Source: Thermosaccharophagus gerlachensis (GTDB taxonomy: Bacteria > Armatimonadota > Fervidibacteria > Fervidibacterales > Thermosaccharophagaceae). Taken from it: DNA of 64,000 bases. The number at the start of each line of letters is the position of its first letter. Position 1 is the stretch's first letter. Below the pieces are notes generated by a model. It was given only the letters and a program-made list of their open reading frames with translations, searched no databases and had not been told where the DNA came from. Below are positions 1 through 9,096 of this stretch, one piece after another. Both the position numbers and the translations under genes were made by a program. Location of the stretch: positions 41,234-105,233 of the forward strand of contig JBGOEV010000003.1 of NCBI GenBank assembly GCA_041538025.1, given 5' to 3'.

Positions 1-2173
1 GCCCGGGGCGAGTGAGTAGATCACCACGAGAGAGCCAGCCAACGCACCTAAGTAGCGTAAGGTAGATCACGCAACCGTTCTCCGTCTTCCTTACCTCGTA
101 TTCCGGCAACCCGTGGTTGATGAGTGCAAAGGCACTCTTTCCATCAGTGAGCTCAATGAACTTACCTTGGTGATTTGTTGGCGACGGTTTTTGTGCCCAC
201 CCTTCACCAGATGGCATCTTAAGTGGTCGCTTAAGAATGCAGAAGTGACCTTCAACTGTGACATAGTCAGAGTTTATCCCCGTTGGAAAGACAACCCTTA
301 GCCTGTGGTCTTTTATCCTGTTGTCAACCTGCGTCGTAAAGTCAATCCTTGGAGAGCCAGAGTGAAGTCTGACGGTTGTCGTTATCGGAAGGAGGCAAGT
401 TCTTGTTGAACGAGCTTTCCTATCCTCTCGGAGCTGGCATGGCAGACGCCAATCCACTCTTATGAGCATCTCGGCAGCTACAGCTCCGATGGACCTTACT
501 CTAACTTTCGCAACCTCGTTCTCCGTTGTTACAACATGCGTCTCCTCAATTGGCGAATAGTCGTATTCATCGCCTGCATCCTCAGCATCCTCAAAAAGCA
601 AAAGACCGCTGTATACCTTACCGTCAGCCTTTGATAGTATTTCAAGCGTTCCATTCCTGTTAACACTTACGCGGTAGTATTCGTTTTCAATAAAGTTTGA
701 ACCAACGTTGATGTCGCTGATTGCTCTCTTCCCTGTGCTACCTCGCACGAAGTAAACAGTCGTGTATCCAAACGGTGGTATCTCGTCCACTTTAACTAAC
801 CATTCAGCTTCATCGCCCACTTTAAAGCGTGAAGCAGCAAGCACCTTCCCATTCGCATCTACGAAAGCCCCCTTTGCATCCTTTGGTAGCTTCACACTTA
901 TTAACTCGGTGCGTTTCCAAGGGAGTGTGTTGAAGACGACGAAGGCTTTTTCGCATCCTTGTGGCATAACTGAGCGTGCATCAATATGCGAGCACAATTC
1001 TAAGAGCGCATCGTTCAACAAAGTTCTACCGACCTGCTCTACAAGTGAGTAGCGGTGCATATCCTCTCTGTGGACTTGGTCAATGCTACAGCCACATATG
1101 TCATCATGAGGATGGTTCTTCATAAGAGTGCGCCACGCATACCAAATATGTCCCGAAGGATAAGGTCGCTTACATGTGAGCCACGAAATAGCACAAACTG
1201 GCTCAACATATCTCTCAAGGAGTAGCTGTGCATTTTCATTTGCTTGCTTAATTGGCATGCGAGAAGAAAGCACACCAGAAAGCAAGTATTGATAACGGCT
1301 CCCTCTGAACTCACCCCTGTATCTTTTCAATTGGGTGCAGCGCTCACGCACAAGTTTTAGGTAATCGTAGAAGCTACCGATTATGAGTTTCCCTTCATTC
1401 CAGTGTTGGTTGATGTAATCAACTATGTCAGGCAGTTCAGGTTGTGGTTCAACATGGTCGCAACCGTTGTTGAACAACAGCACAGTTGTAGTTGCATATT
1501 TGCGCAATCGTTCCACGAGCTCAATCGTTCGCCTCAACCCAGCCTCGCAATCAACACGGAAGCCATCTTCGGTGCGCACGTAACCAAGGTGAACAGCGTT
1601 GCAGTATCCGCCAATCTGATGGACAGCAAGCACCTCCGATTTGCCGTCCATACCTTCCCACAAAAACTCGCTCCCTAATTCTTCACCTTCATCTCCAACT
1701 CCTCTCATAAATATTGCGGAGTCAATCCCAAAGCCACGAAGTATCTGCGGAAGCTGTGCTATGTGTCCAAACGGGTCTGGTATGTAGCCAACTTTCATCA
1801 CTCCTCCCATCCTGCTTGCTATCTTGTGCCCGAGCATTAAGTTGCGCACAAGCGCCTCGGCGCTTACGAGAAACTCATCAGGTAACACATACCAAGGACC
1901 AATCAAAAGCCTTCCTGAGCTAACCAGTTCCTTTATTTCAGCCTCTCGCTCTGGGCATATTTCAAGGTAGTCTTCAATGACGACTGTCTGCCCATCAAGA
2001 ACAAAGCACTTGAAACGCTCATTTGATTTGAGAAGCTCAATGAGCTTGTTCATTAGCCTCACCAAGCGTATGCGAAACTGCTCAAATGTGAGATACCAAG
2101 CCCTATCCCAATGTGTATGTGGAACGACGATGACGGTGAGCTGTTCTGAGAGTTCATGTCCAACCTCAGGCAT
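1..2173 (-). CDS. alpha-mannosidase, glycoside hydrolase family 38 (C-terminus beyond window)
   Basis: The minus strand is open from an ATG at 2173 to the window edge, giving about 724 residues of a retaining alpha-mannosidase. The N-terminus has the GH38 zinc motif HTHWDRAWY. IPDPFGH carries the expected nucleophile Asp and HPHDDICGCS is the downstream HD metal/active-site motif. Further on, LRCVGWLSRGDL matches the conserved C-terminal beta-sandwich region of the family. A GGAGG ribosome site lies upstream of the ATG. No signal peptide is visible, so it is probably cytoplasmic and trims mannose-containing oligosaccharides. It is the last visible gene of a minus-strand group with a UbiA-type prenyltransferase (gap of 43 bases) and a polysaccharide deacetylase. 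The family is certain; substrate linkage is not. Confidence 0.93.
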   Translation of the reverse strand, partial: MPEVGHELSEQLTVIVVPHTHWDRAWYLTFEQFRIRLVRLMNKLIELLKSNERFKCFVLDGQTVVIEDYLEICPEREAEIKELVSSGRLLIGPWYVLPDEFLVSAEALVRNLMLGHKIASRMGGVMKVGYIPDPFGHIAQLPQILRGFGIDSAIFMRGVGDEGEELGSEFLWEGMDGKSEVLAVHQIGGYCNAVHLGYVRTEDGFRVDCEAGLRRTIELVERLRKYATTTVLLFNNGCDHVEPQPELPDIVDYINQHWNEGKLIIGSFYDYLKLVRERCTQLKRYRGEFRGSRYQYLLSGVLSSRMPIKQANENAQLLLERYVEPVCAISWLTCKRPYPSGHIWYAWRTLMKNHPHDDICGCSIDQVHREDMHRYSLVEQVGRTLLNDALLELCSHIDARSVMPQGCEKAFVVFNTLPWKRTELISVKLPKDAKGAFVDANGKVLAASRFKVGDEAEWLVKVDEIPPFGYTTVYFVRGSTGKRAISDINVGSNFIENEYYRVSVNRNGTLEILSKADGKVYSGLLLFEDAEDAGDEYDYSPIEETHVVTTENEVAKVRVRSIGAVAAEMLIRVDWRLPCQLREDRKARSTRTCLLPITTTVRLHSGSPRIDFTTQVDNRIKDHRLRVVFPTGINSDYVTVEGHFCILKRPLKMPSGEGWAQKPSPTNHQGKFIELTDGKSAFALINHGLPEYEVRKTENGCVIYLTLLRCVGWLSRGDLLTRPG

Positions 2174-2216
2174 TCTCCTTTCCCCTCCCTTTGCAGGTTT
2201 TGCTTGACGGAAGCCA

Positions 2217-3143
2217 CTACTTACCTGTAAGAAAGCTCAAAGCTATTATCGTAAGCATCCACAACAGCACTGTCAGCATCAATGGTATATCCTGTAGCAT
2301 CTTTTCTGGTGCACCAGCCACATCACTGCTGTATGCAAGGTGCATGTATCTAAATGTGCCGTAGATAACGTAGGGTATGGTGAGCATAAGCAGCGGTGAA
2401 TCTGAGTTCCCAAGCAGGATATGCGGTGCTGTAAATGTATAGAGCGAATATGCCATGATGGTCGCTGCAGCAGTTGCAGCTATCATTTGGTCAAGCATTG
2501 CGGGTGTATACTTTGGTAGCACATTCCTGAAATTGTGTGCCGTCTCCCCCAAGAGTAGCAGTTCATGTCTTCTCTTGCATAGGGCTATGAAGAGAGCAAG
2601 CAAAAGCGTGCATAGTAGTAGCCAAGGCGATATGTTTACGCCTATAGCGAGACAGCCCGCAACAACGCGAAGCACAAACCCTAAAGCTACCGCAAGCACA
2701 TCAATGATAACTATCTCCTTAAGTAGCATTGAATAGGCGAGCGCCCAGATAGGATACGATATAGCTGCGGTGAGGAAAAGAGGTGTATGCATCATAGCGC
2801 TGACGATGACGGCGAGGATGATCCCACATGTTAAGCAAAGCAATGAAAAAAAGAGTGCCTCGCTTGGTTTTATCCGCCCCGATGGTAAAGGACGCCCACG
2901 CTTTAGAGGGTGATTGGCATCCCGCTTCATATCTTTTATATCGTTCACTGCATATGCAAACGATGACAGGAAGCAGAAGCAGATAAAAGCTATAATCGTT
3001 GCAGCCAGCTCAATTAGGGCTTCTGGCATGCTAATCTTCAATCTCCCTGCGAAGATGTATCCAGCAAACAGAAGCCCATTCTTCGCCCACTGGTTTGGTC
3101 TTGCAAGCTCAATTACAGAGAGCAGTTTGCTTTTTCTGCTCAT
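2217..3143 (-). CDS. UbiA-family prenyltransferase, decaprenyl-phosphate phosphoribosyltransferase-like
   Basis: A polytopic membrane protein of about 308 residues with the UbiA aspartate motif NDIKDMKRD near residue 70, followed by HPLKRGRPLPSG. It also has the second conserved block, LKEIVIIDVLAVALGFVLR, typical of the subgroup that transfers 5-phosphoribosyl groups to polyprenyl phosphate (DPPR synthase, known from arabinan synthesis in actinobacteria). About eight hydrophobic segments are visible. The open frame extends to a GTG at 3155, but the ATG at 3143 is better placed relative to an AAGGGTG site. It lies downstream of a polysaccharide deacetylase and upstream of a GH38 mannosidase, which suggests glycolipid or cell-surface glycan metabolism. 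The UbiA assignment is firm; the ribose-phosphate substrate is family inference. Confidence 0.85.
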   Translation of the reverse strand: MSRKSKLLSVIELARPNQWAKNGLLFAGYIFAGRLKISMPEALIELAATIIAFICFCFLSSFAYAVNDIKDMKRDANHPLKRGRPLPSGRIKPSEALFFSLLCLTCGIILAVIVSAMMHTPLFLTAAISYPIWALAYSMLLKEIVIIDVLAVALGFVLRVVAGCLAIGVNISPWLLLCTLLLALFIALCKRRHELLLLGETAHNFRNVLPKYTPAMLDQMIAATAAATIMAYSLYTFTAPHILLGNSDSPLLMLTIPYVIYGTFRYMHLAYSSDVAGAPEKMLQDIPLMLTVLLWMLTIIALSFLTGK

Positions 3144-3168
3144 GCTTGAAAGCACACCCTTATGTGAT

Positions 3169-4080
3169 TTAGTGGCTCACAGAAAATACTACTTTGCTCA
3201 TCTCCAATTCCCAATCCCATTTTTTCCTGCCGGGGACAGATCCCCTTTTGTCGGCATAGTAACGATACAGTTGTGCATAGGTTGTTGTTGGCATCCCGAG
3301 CGAGCGCACATGCTCTATCAAAAGCCGAATTATGCGACAATCCTCACTCATACGATAAATTGAGTGTGGATGATAAACAAGCGAGATATAGTCAAGTTCA
3401 TAAGCGAGTGCCTTCTCAATCCAGACCTTTTGCACTTCAAATTCTTCTTCTGGCGTTCTTGGTGGGCGCGTTGGTATTCCCCAAGGTAAGAGCATCGGAT
3501 ATGGTAGCATAAGGCGAGGTTGCAAGGTGCCATCTGGATCCTTCAAAACATTGTCGTGCCAACCGTGTGCCGGAAGCTCAAGCAGATTCGGGAAGCCTTC
3601 AACATCATACCAGTATGCCTGTTGCAAGCCAGAAGGGATTGAATCTGCAGGTCCGCGTGCATCACTGCTTACGAATTTGAAACCACATTCCCATATAACA
3701 CTTAACCTCCCGCTATCGCCTTGAAAGCCTTTGTAAAACCCACATGGCGTCCTAAAACCAATACATTCAACACCAAACGCTTCTTCAATCAAGCGCTTAC
3801 CCATCTCCAACTCGTAGCGCATCTCTTCAATCCCGACGCCTTTGCCATGCATTTCGTTATCCTTGAGAAGTTTGTGTGAGTAGGTGTGCGACTGGATGTC
3901 AAACAGCTCATCGTCGCGGAGTAGCTTTGTAAGCTCTTCGGCATGCGACTCAATGAGCTTGCCAACTATGAAAAAGGTTGCTGGAACTTCGTATTGACGA
4001 TGTATCTCAACCAACACTCTCAGCGCTTTTATGCAAAGCTCTGGATGCTCAACATCGTAGCTGAATATGTAGCGTGTCAT
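3169..4080 (-). CDS. polysaccharide deacetylase (NodB/CE4 fold)
   Basis: About 303 residues with the NodB-homology pattern: SYDVEHP near the N-terminus supplies the metal Asp, QSHTYSH is the HxxxH zinc pair, and FRTPCGFYKG is the RxPxG segment. YHPHS near the C-terminus is the catalytic-His region. Such enzymes remove acetyl groups from N-acetylated sugars in glycans. No signal peptide is evident, so a cytoplasmic nucleotide-sugar or lipid-linked substrate is as likely as cell wall. The start at 4080 follows a strong AAGGAGG site with ten-base spacing; the frame extends eight codons further, but that would include the ribosome site. First gene of a three-gene minus-strand group, divergent from the nucleoside permease. 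Confidence 0.88.
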   Translation of the reverse strand: MTRYIFSYDVEHPELCIKALRVLVEIHRQYEVPATFFIVGKLIESHAEELTKLLRDDELFDIQSHTYSHKLLKDNEMHGKGVGIEEMRYELEMGKRLIEEAFGVECIGFRTPCGFYKGFQGDSGRLSVIWECGFKFVSSDARGPADSIPSGLQQAYWYDVEGFPNLLELPAHGWHDNVLKDPDGTLQPRLMLPYPMLLPWGIPTRPPRTPEEEFEVQKVWIEKALAYELDYISLVYHPHSIYRMSEDCRIIRLLIEHVRSLGMPTTTYAQLYRYYADKRGSVPGRKKWDWELEMSKVVFSVSH

Positions 4081-4133
4081 ATTCAACTCGCCTCCTTTTG
4101 ACACTATGCGCTATAGCATGCATCATATTTTTG

Positions 4134-4152
4134 GCGTAATATACTTTTACGC
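4134..4152. promoter_or_regulatory. inverted repeat between divergent genes
   Basis: The divergent gap between the deacetylase and the nucleoside permease holds a hexamer inverted repeat, GCGTAA and TTACGC, separated by seven bases. A second dyad-rich stretch (ATGCGCTATAGCATGCAT) lies just to its left. This could be an operator serving one or both genes. No convincing paired -35/-10 boxes were found, so the assignment is tentative. Confidence 0.3.
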
Positions 4153-4231
4153 ATCATGCTCAATTTTATCCGTTTGGTGCATGAGTTGTCGGGTTTCGTT
4201 GCATAAACAAATCTCAAAAGAGGTGGTGAGG

Positions 4232-5554
4232 ATGGTGCTAAAGAACGATGGTGGTGAGGGCTTGGCTCAGGAGCTGCTGACGGCATTAAAGCTTGCCTTC
4301 TCAAAACCGAAGTTGAGCCTCATGATGTTTATCCAGTATGCAGTTTGGGGGGCGTGGTTCCCAGCTCTCTCTGGTTACCTTGAGAAGCACTTTGGTTTTT
4401 TGGGTTGGCAGATAGGGATGATTTACAGCATGCTTCCGCTCGCTAACCTCCTTGTGCCATTCACGGCTGGACAGGTCGCAGACAGGTGGCTTCCAGCGCA
4501 AATTGCTCTAAGCATATTTCATCTCTTCGGTGGCATCCTTATGTTCATAATGGCTTTCCAGCGTAGCTTCAATGTGCTGCTTTCACTCATGTTCATCTGT
4601 GCGATGGTGTATGCTCCAACTCTTGCTCTCACGAATGCAATCGCCCTGCGCAACCTTGATGACCCGCAAAGGGAATTTGGTCCAATACGAGTTTGGGGAA
4701 CGATTGGATGGATAGTTTCTGGCTGGGTGCTCTCACTGATGCGCAATTTCTTTGGGACAGAAGGATGGAAGCTTCAAAGCGGTGTTGAAGTTATAGATGT
4801 GTTCATACTGGGTGGGATTATATCGGTCATCATGTGCATTGTATCTTTAACCTTGCCACATACTCCGCCAGCAAAAGAAGCACCTGACCCACTTGCCTTT
4901 AGGAGGGCACTTGTGCTCCTGCGCAACAGAAGCTACCTGACTTTTTTCATCATAGCATTCATAGTTGCAACCGAACTTCAGCTCTATTATGTGCTCACAT
5001 TCCCATTCCTATCGCAATGGCAAGGGAAGGTTGGCGGGATAACAAGTGAGACGCTACCGGCTTACATGACCATAGCTCAGATAGCTGAAATATTTGTCAT
5101 GGTTTTCATGCTCCCTTATGGGTTGCCAAGGTGGGGTATAAGAAACTCGTTTCTCATCGGGCTTACTGCGTGGCCTATACGCTATTTCATCTTCTCCATT
5201 GCATGGGCATTTTACGAGACAGCGCCACAGTTGGTTTGGCTCGCAATAGCTGCATTGGCGCTCCATGGGTTTTGCTATGTCTTCTTTTTTGTGGTCGCTT
5301 TCATCTACACTGACATGGTGGCACCTTCAGACATAAGGGCGTCAGCTCAATCGCTAATCAACACGGCTGTGCTCGGCATAGGTTTGCTCATCGGAAGCTG
5401 GTTTGCGGGTTGGCTAAAAGACATATGCACCTTTGACAATGTCACAAACTACACCATAGTGTTCCTTGTGCCGGGCATCATAACCGTTTTTTGTGCTATC
5501 GCTTTCGTTTTCCTTTTCCGTGAGCAAGCTCAGGAAGCGCCTGAGCAGGCATGA
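4232..5554 (+). CDS. MFS nucleoside:H+ symporter family transporter (NupG/XapB-like)
   Basis: About 440 residues with twelve apparent membrane spans. The N-terminal segment QYAVWGAWFPALSGYL and the following GWQIGMIYS are characteristic of the nucleoside:proton symporter branch of the major facilitator superfamily. The open frame starts 126 bases earlier, but the ATG at 4232 follows a GAGGTGGTGAGG ribosome site and gives the normal family N-terminus. A nucleoside hydrolase follows 41 bases downstream, so the pair plausibly imports nucleosides and splits them to base and ribose. Specificity among purine and pyrimidine nucleosides cannot be read from the sequence. Confidence 0.87.
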   Translation: MVLKNDGGEGLAQELLTALKLAFSKPKLSLMMFIQYAVWGAWFPALSGYLEKHFGFLGWQIGMIYSMLPLANLLVPFTAGQVADRWLPAQIALSIFHLFGGILMFIMAFQRSFNVLLSLMFICAMVYAPTLALTNAIALRNLDDPQREFGPIRVWGTIGWIVSGWVLSLMRNFFGTEGWKLQSGVEVIDVFILGGIISVIMCIVSLTLPHTPPAKEAPDPLAFRRALVLLRNRSYLTFFIIAFIVATELQLYYVLTFPFLSQWQGKVGGITSETLPAYMTIAQIAEIFVMVFMLPYGLPRWGIRNSFLIGLTAWPIRYFIFSIAWAFYETAPQLVWLAIAALALHGFCYVFFFVVAFIYTDMVAPSDIRASAQSLINTAVLGIGLLIGSWFAGWLKDICTFDNVTNYTIVFLVPGIITVFCAIAFVFLFREQAQEAPEQA

Positions 5555-5595
5555 ATTGAGAGCGTCACAAGTTGAGGGCAAGAGGTGAAGTTGTT

Positions 5596-6495
5596 ATGGC
5601 TGAGGACAACACCGGTAAGGTTAAAGTCTTGCTTGACACTGATATAGGTTCTGACATTGATGATGCGTTATGTTTGGCATACTTGCTGATGCAACCGAGG
5701 TGCCAGTTGCTCGGCATTACAACAGTAACTGGTGAAGCAGAGAAAAGGGCTATGCTTGCAAGCGCTATATGCATTGCGGCAGGCAAAAGCGATATACAAA
5801 TTAAGCCCGGTTCACCAAAGCCTTTTCTTGTTGAGCAGCGCCAAGAAAAAGCACAGCAGGCTGAGGTTTTAAAAAGGTGGAAGCACGAAAGTGAGTTTGA
5901 GAAGTTCAGTGCAGTCCAGTTCCTTCGTGAGGTGATAAGGTCGCACCCAAATGAGATAACGCTGTTAACGGTTGGACCGTTAACAAATATAGGCTTGCTC
6001 TTCGCCCTTGATCCAGAGATACCGACTTTGTTAGATCGGCTTGTGCTGATGTGCGGTGTCTATCGGATGGGCAAAGGGAAGCGTGAATGGAATGCTATGG
6101 TTGATCCGCATGCAACCGCTATCGTTTTCAACTCACCCGTCAAAAATGTTCTCGCCATCGGGTTAGATGTGACGATGCGTTGTGCTATGAGCTCACATGA
6201 ATTCAAAGAGCGTTTTCGTGGGACACCTCTTATGGATTTGATTTCGGATATGGCATCGGTATGGTTCCGCCACACTGATAGGGTTGTGTTCCATGACCCA
6301 CTTGCAGCCTCAGTAATATTTGAGCCAGAAATATGCAAATACGAGCGTGGACGAATAGAAGTTAATCTGAAGGAGGAAGCCTCCCTTGGCGAAACGCTTT
6401 TCAATGCTGATGAGAAAGGAAGGCACATGATAGCTGTTGATGTTGATGCCAACCGTTTCTTTGAGCACTATTTCAAAGTCGTGACGGGTGCGTGA
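5596..6495 (+). CDS. inosine/uridine-type nucleoside hydrolase
   Basis: About 299 residues. The calcium-binding signature DTDIGSDIDDAL lies near the N-terminus, LLTVGPLTNI is the second conserved block, and FHDPLA near the C-terminus supplies the His-Asp pair of the active site. These enzymes cleave the N-glycosidic bond of ribonucleosides. The ATG at 5596 follows an AGAGGTG site; an in-frame TTG at 5572 is less likely. It follows a nucleoside permease gene, supporting a salvage role. Cytoplasmic, with no signal sequence. Confidence 0.92.
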   Translation: MAEDNTGKVKVLLDTDIGSDIDDALCLAYLLMQPRCQLLGITTVTGEAEKRAMLASAICIAAGKSDIQIKPGSPKPFLVEQRQEKAQQAEVLKRWKHESEFEKFSAVQFLREVIRSHPNEITLLTVGPLTNIGLLFALDPEIPTLLDRLVLMCGVYRMGKGKREWNAMVDPHATAIVFNSPVKNVLAIGLDVTMRCAMSSHEFKERFRGTPLMDLISDMASVWFRHTDRVVFHDPLAASVIFEPEICKYERGRIEVNLKEEASLGETLFNADEKGRHMIAVDVDANRFFEHYFKVVTGA

Positions 6496-6545
6496 TTTGG
6501 TAAGAAGTTTTTTCGTATAGGTGCAGTGCCAGTGGCTACAAAATT

Positions 6546-6551
6546 TATAAT
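6546..6551 (+). promoter_or_regulatory. possible -10 box before the TPR gene
   Basis: A perfect TATAAT lies in the 121-base gap after the nucleoside hydrolase, 65 bases before the preferred ATG of the TPR protein. No good -35 hexamer is seen 16 to 18 bases upstream, so this is only a candidate. Confidence 0.3.
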
Positions 6552-6616
6552 GGGTAGAATTAATCGCTGTTCGGCTGGCAGGTGAGCCAGCGATGAGCGC
6601 AGAAGAGGGGTTTAAT

Positions 6617-7558
6617 ATGAGCGATGAATGGTATGAGAGAATGAACCATCTGAGGAAGAAGCTTGAGGAGCTAAAAGAGGTTTTTTCCATCTCCGATTTC
6701 CTTTACAGCTACTACAATTTCATCCTGAGTTACATTGATGCGCTTGCCCCGTATGGGCTTAAGTGGTTAAAGGCATTTCAAGCAATGCTTGAATATGAAT
6801 CATGGCGCCACAAAGCAATGCGCAACTTGAGAGAAACATCAAACATGAACCTTCTTTTGGTGCTCGGTGTTGAGATGAGGAACGCTTTGACGAAGCTCCT
6901 TCAGAGGCTTGATAGAATGTATCCGCAAGATAACACCGAGACAATCGTGCTGCAGTTGATGAGGGCTGAATGCCTTTATCAACTTGGGCATACAGAGGGT
7001 GTGATTGAAGCGCTTGATAAGGCTATTGAAGCGGGTTGTGATCACCCTCTCGTTTACTTCGCACTTGGCTTCAACATTTATAGACAAGCGTTGCAAGAGT
7101 ATGTGGAGATAGAACCGGGGATGCAAAGGGCAGTGATAACGGATAGAGCAAGGTTTGAGAGTCTGTGTGAAAGGGCTGTTGGCGCATTCCGTTCGGGCAT
7201 ATCTCAAACTGGAATGACACCAATGGATGCGCAATTGCATTTTTGGATAGGGATAGTTTACGAGACACTTGGGAGGCTGGATGAAGCAAAGGAAGAGTAT
7301 AAGAAAGCACTTGAGATAGCCCCGGAGCTGTCAAGGGAAGTTGAACATAGGTTGAAACATATTGAGAAAGCAACTCCACAAGTGCATGAGGAAAGCAAGA
7401 GCCGAGCTGAGGAGAAGGTGATTGGTGAAGCGAGCCAGCAAGCTGGTAAGCTTGGTGGGATCACTGATGAGGAATTGTCTCGCATGAGCGAGCTGCTCAG
7501 CAAAATAGATACGCTAACCGAGTTCCTTGAAGGGATGAAGGGGACGGAAGAGAATTAA
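6617..7558 (+). CDS. tetratricopeptide-repeat protein
   Basis: About 313 residues, mostly helical. The clearest TPR unit is near residue 220, reading LHFWIGIVYETLGRLDEAK followed by EEYKKALEIAPEL; weaker repeats precede it. The C-terminal 70 residues are charged and resemble coiled coil. No signal peptide or membrane segment. The ATG at 6617 is preferred because AGAGGGG precedes it by a good distance; an ATG eight codons earlier is possible. TPR proteins serve as scaffolds, and neither neighbour (nucleoside hydrolase, molybdenum hydroxylase subunit) tells what it binds. Function unknown. Confidence 0.75.
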   Translation: MSDEWYERMNHLRKKLEELKEVFSISDFLYSYYNFILSYIDALAPYGLKWLKAFQAMLEYESWRHKAMRNLRETSNMNLLLVLGVEMRNALTKLLQRLDRMYPQDNTETIVLQLMRAECLYQLGHTEGVIEALDKAIEAGCDHPLVYFALGFNIYRQALQEYVEIEPGMQRAVITDRARFESLCERAVGAFRSGISQTGMTPMDAQLHFWIGIVYETLGRLDEAKEEYKKALEIAPELSREVEHRLKHIEKATPQVHEESKSRAEEKVIGEASQQAGKLGGITDEELSRMSELLSKIDTLTEFLEGMKGTEEN

Positions 7559-7605
7559 GGACTTACCCAAGCATTCTAACTCACCAAGATGGGCGGTGGG
7601 AAGGA

Positions 7606-8496
7606 ATGGAGGAATTTGAGTATTATGTTCCGACAACGCTTGAAGAGGTTATTAGGCTCCTGATAAAGTTTGGCAGGGCTGCGAAATTGCTTGCTGGTGG
7701 CACTGACTTGCTCGTGTTTATGAGGCAAAGACGCATAACTCCCACCTGCATAATTGAGCTGAACAAGATTAGGGATTTAACTGCGATTGAAGAGAAGCAA
7801 GAGGGTATCTTTGTAGGCGCATGTGTTAGGTTAGGCGAGATAGAGAGGAACAGCCTCATAAGGAGATTGTTCATTCATGTAGCTGAGGCTGCGGGTAATG
7901 TTGGTTCAATGCAGATACGCAACCTTGCGACGATCGGCGGAAACATATGCACTGCATCACCGGCTGGTGATATGATACCAGCGCTTATGGTCTCAGATGC
8001 ACAACTGCACATCGCTGGTGTAAAAGGCAGGCGCATCATACCTATTACCGAATTCTTTAAAGGTCCGGGTGAGACGAGACTTGAAGAAACCGATGTGCTT
8101 GTAGGCATTTATTTGCCTTTGCCAAAACCGAATACAGGAACTGCGTTTATAAAGTTGGGTGTGCGTGGTGCTATGGACATATCAATAGCGAATGTGGCTG
8201 CAAGGGTCACATTGAACGGAACATTGCAAAGGGTTGAGGAGGTAAAAGTAGCTCTTGGGTCTGTTGCACCGACTGTGATACTTTCAAAATCGGTTGAGAG
8301 GTATCTTGTTGGTGCGAGTGTAAAAGAAGCAATTGAAAGATTGATTGAGAAGGCAGCAGATTCGGTGATGGATGAAGTTAAGCCAATAACTGATCACAGG
8401 GCTTCAGCACAATACAGACGGCTTATGGCTGCTGTATTAACGAAGCGTGCTCTCAGGATAGCACTGCAAAGGGCGATGGAAAAGAGCATGCTGTGA
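7606..8496 (+). CDS. FAD-binding medium subunit of a xanthine dehydrogenase/CO dehydrogenase-type molybdenum hydroxylase (CoxM-like)
   Basis: 296 residues. KLLAGGTDLLVFM near the N-terminus and TIGGNICTASPAGD near residue 110 are the two FAD-contact motifs of the medium subunit, and the C-terminal CO-dehydrogenase flavoprotein domain follows. In the family this subunit passes electrons from the [2Fe-2S] subunit to NAD+ or another acceptor. The small subunit follows, with the two frames overlapping or nearly abutting. No large molybdopterin subunit occurs on either side within the window, so the complex must be completed by a gene elsewhere or the pair has another partner. Confidence 0.9.
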   Translation: MEEFEYYVPTTLEEVIRLLIKFGRAAKLLAGGTDLLVFMRQRRITPTCIIELNKIRDLTAIEEKQEGIFVGACVRLGEIERNSLIRRLFIHVAEAAGNVGSMQIRNLATIGGNICTASPAGDMIPALMVSDAQLHIAGVKGRRIIPITEFFKGPGETRLEETDVLVGIYLPLPKPNTGTAFIKLGVRGAMDISIANVAARVTLNGTLQRVEEVKVALGSVAPTVILSKSVERYLVGASVKEAIERLIEKAADSVMDEVKPITDHRASAQYRRLMAAVLTKRALRIALQRAMEKSML

Positions 8497-8519
8497 AGAG
8501 AAAGAGTGAGCAGGTAGAG

Positions 8520-9002
8520 ATGATGAAGATAAGGCTGAAAGTTAATGGTGTGGAGCATGAATTATTCGTCAAGCCATATGAACGACTCGTTGATGTGTTA
8601 CGATATCGTCTTCACTTGACAGGCGTCAAGGAGGGCTGTGGGACCGGCGATTGTGGTGTGTGTTCAGTTTTAGTTGATGGGAAGGTTGTCCCATCTTGTC
8701 TTATCCTTGCTGTAAGCGTTGATGGGAGGGAAGTAACAACGATTGAGGGTTTGATGGAGGGAGACGAGCTTCATCCGATACAGCAAGCCTTCATTGATTG
8801 TGGTGCTGTGCAGTGTGGTTTTTGCGCTCCGGGTATGATTCTGACTGTTAAATCGCTCCTTGACGAGAATGAGAATCCAAGCGTTGATGAGATAAGGAGA
8901 GGTATTAGCGGCAACTTGTGCCGTTGCACTGGGTATGTGAAGATAATTGAAGCTGTGCAATTAGCAGCTAAAAAGCTTATGGAACGTAGGAGAACGTTTT
9001 AA
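8520..9002 (+). CDS. [2Fe-2S] small subunit of a molybdenum hydroxylase (CoxS-like)
   Basis: About 160 residues. The N-terminal plant-type ferredoxin cluster ligands appear as CGTGDCGVC with a further Cys in VVPSC. The C-terminal helical domain has the second cluster ligands CGFCAPGM and NLCRCTGY. Full family length. The open frame begins at a GTG at 8493 that overlaps the stop of the medium-subunit gene (GTGA), but the conserved N-terminus MKIRLKVNG starts at the double ATG 8520/8523. The electron-transfer role is clear from the family; the substrate of the holoenzyme cannot be inferred without the large subunit. Confidence 0.92.
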   Translation: MMKIRLKVNGVEHELFVKPYERLVDVLRYRLHLTGVKEGCGTGDCGVCSVLVDGKVVPSCLILAVSVDGREVTTIEGLMEGDELHPIQQAFIDCGAVQCGFCAPGMILTVKSLLDENENPSVDEIRRGISGNLCRCTGYVKIIEAVQLAAKKLMERRRTF

Positions 9003-9012
9003 AGCTATGCAT

Positions 9013-9034
9013 GCTACTGGCTTTAGCCAGTGGC
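9013..9034. repeat. palindromic hairpin element 1 of cluster
   Basis: Ten-base arms (9013-9022 and 9025-9034) around a two-base centre, with one G-T wobble. The core reads ACTGGCTTTAGCCAGT. First of three unrelated near-palindromes packed into about 100 bases between the small-subunit gene and the MoaD-like gene. Confidence 0.75.
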
Positions 9035-9058
9035 GATGGCAAACATTTTTTAGATTTA

Positions 9059-9076
9059 CGCCGACTAAAGTCGGCG
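9059..9076. repeat. palindromic hairpin element 2 of cluster
   Basis: A perfect inverted repeat with eight-base arms, CGCCGACT and AGTCGGCG, separated by two bases. It has no trailing T-run, so a simple intrinsic terminator is unlikely. Confidence 0.75.
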
Positions 9077-9096
9077 CTCAGGTGCTTCGTCATCAA

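Noticed and set aside
2914..3363. 149-residue plus-strand ORF
   Set aside because: It is antisense to the UbiA and deacetylase genes, whose protein motifs are clear.
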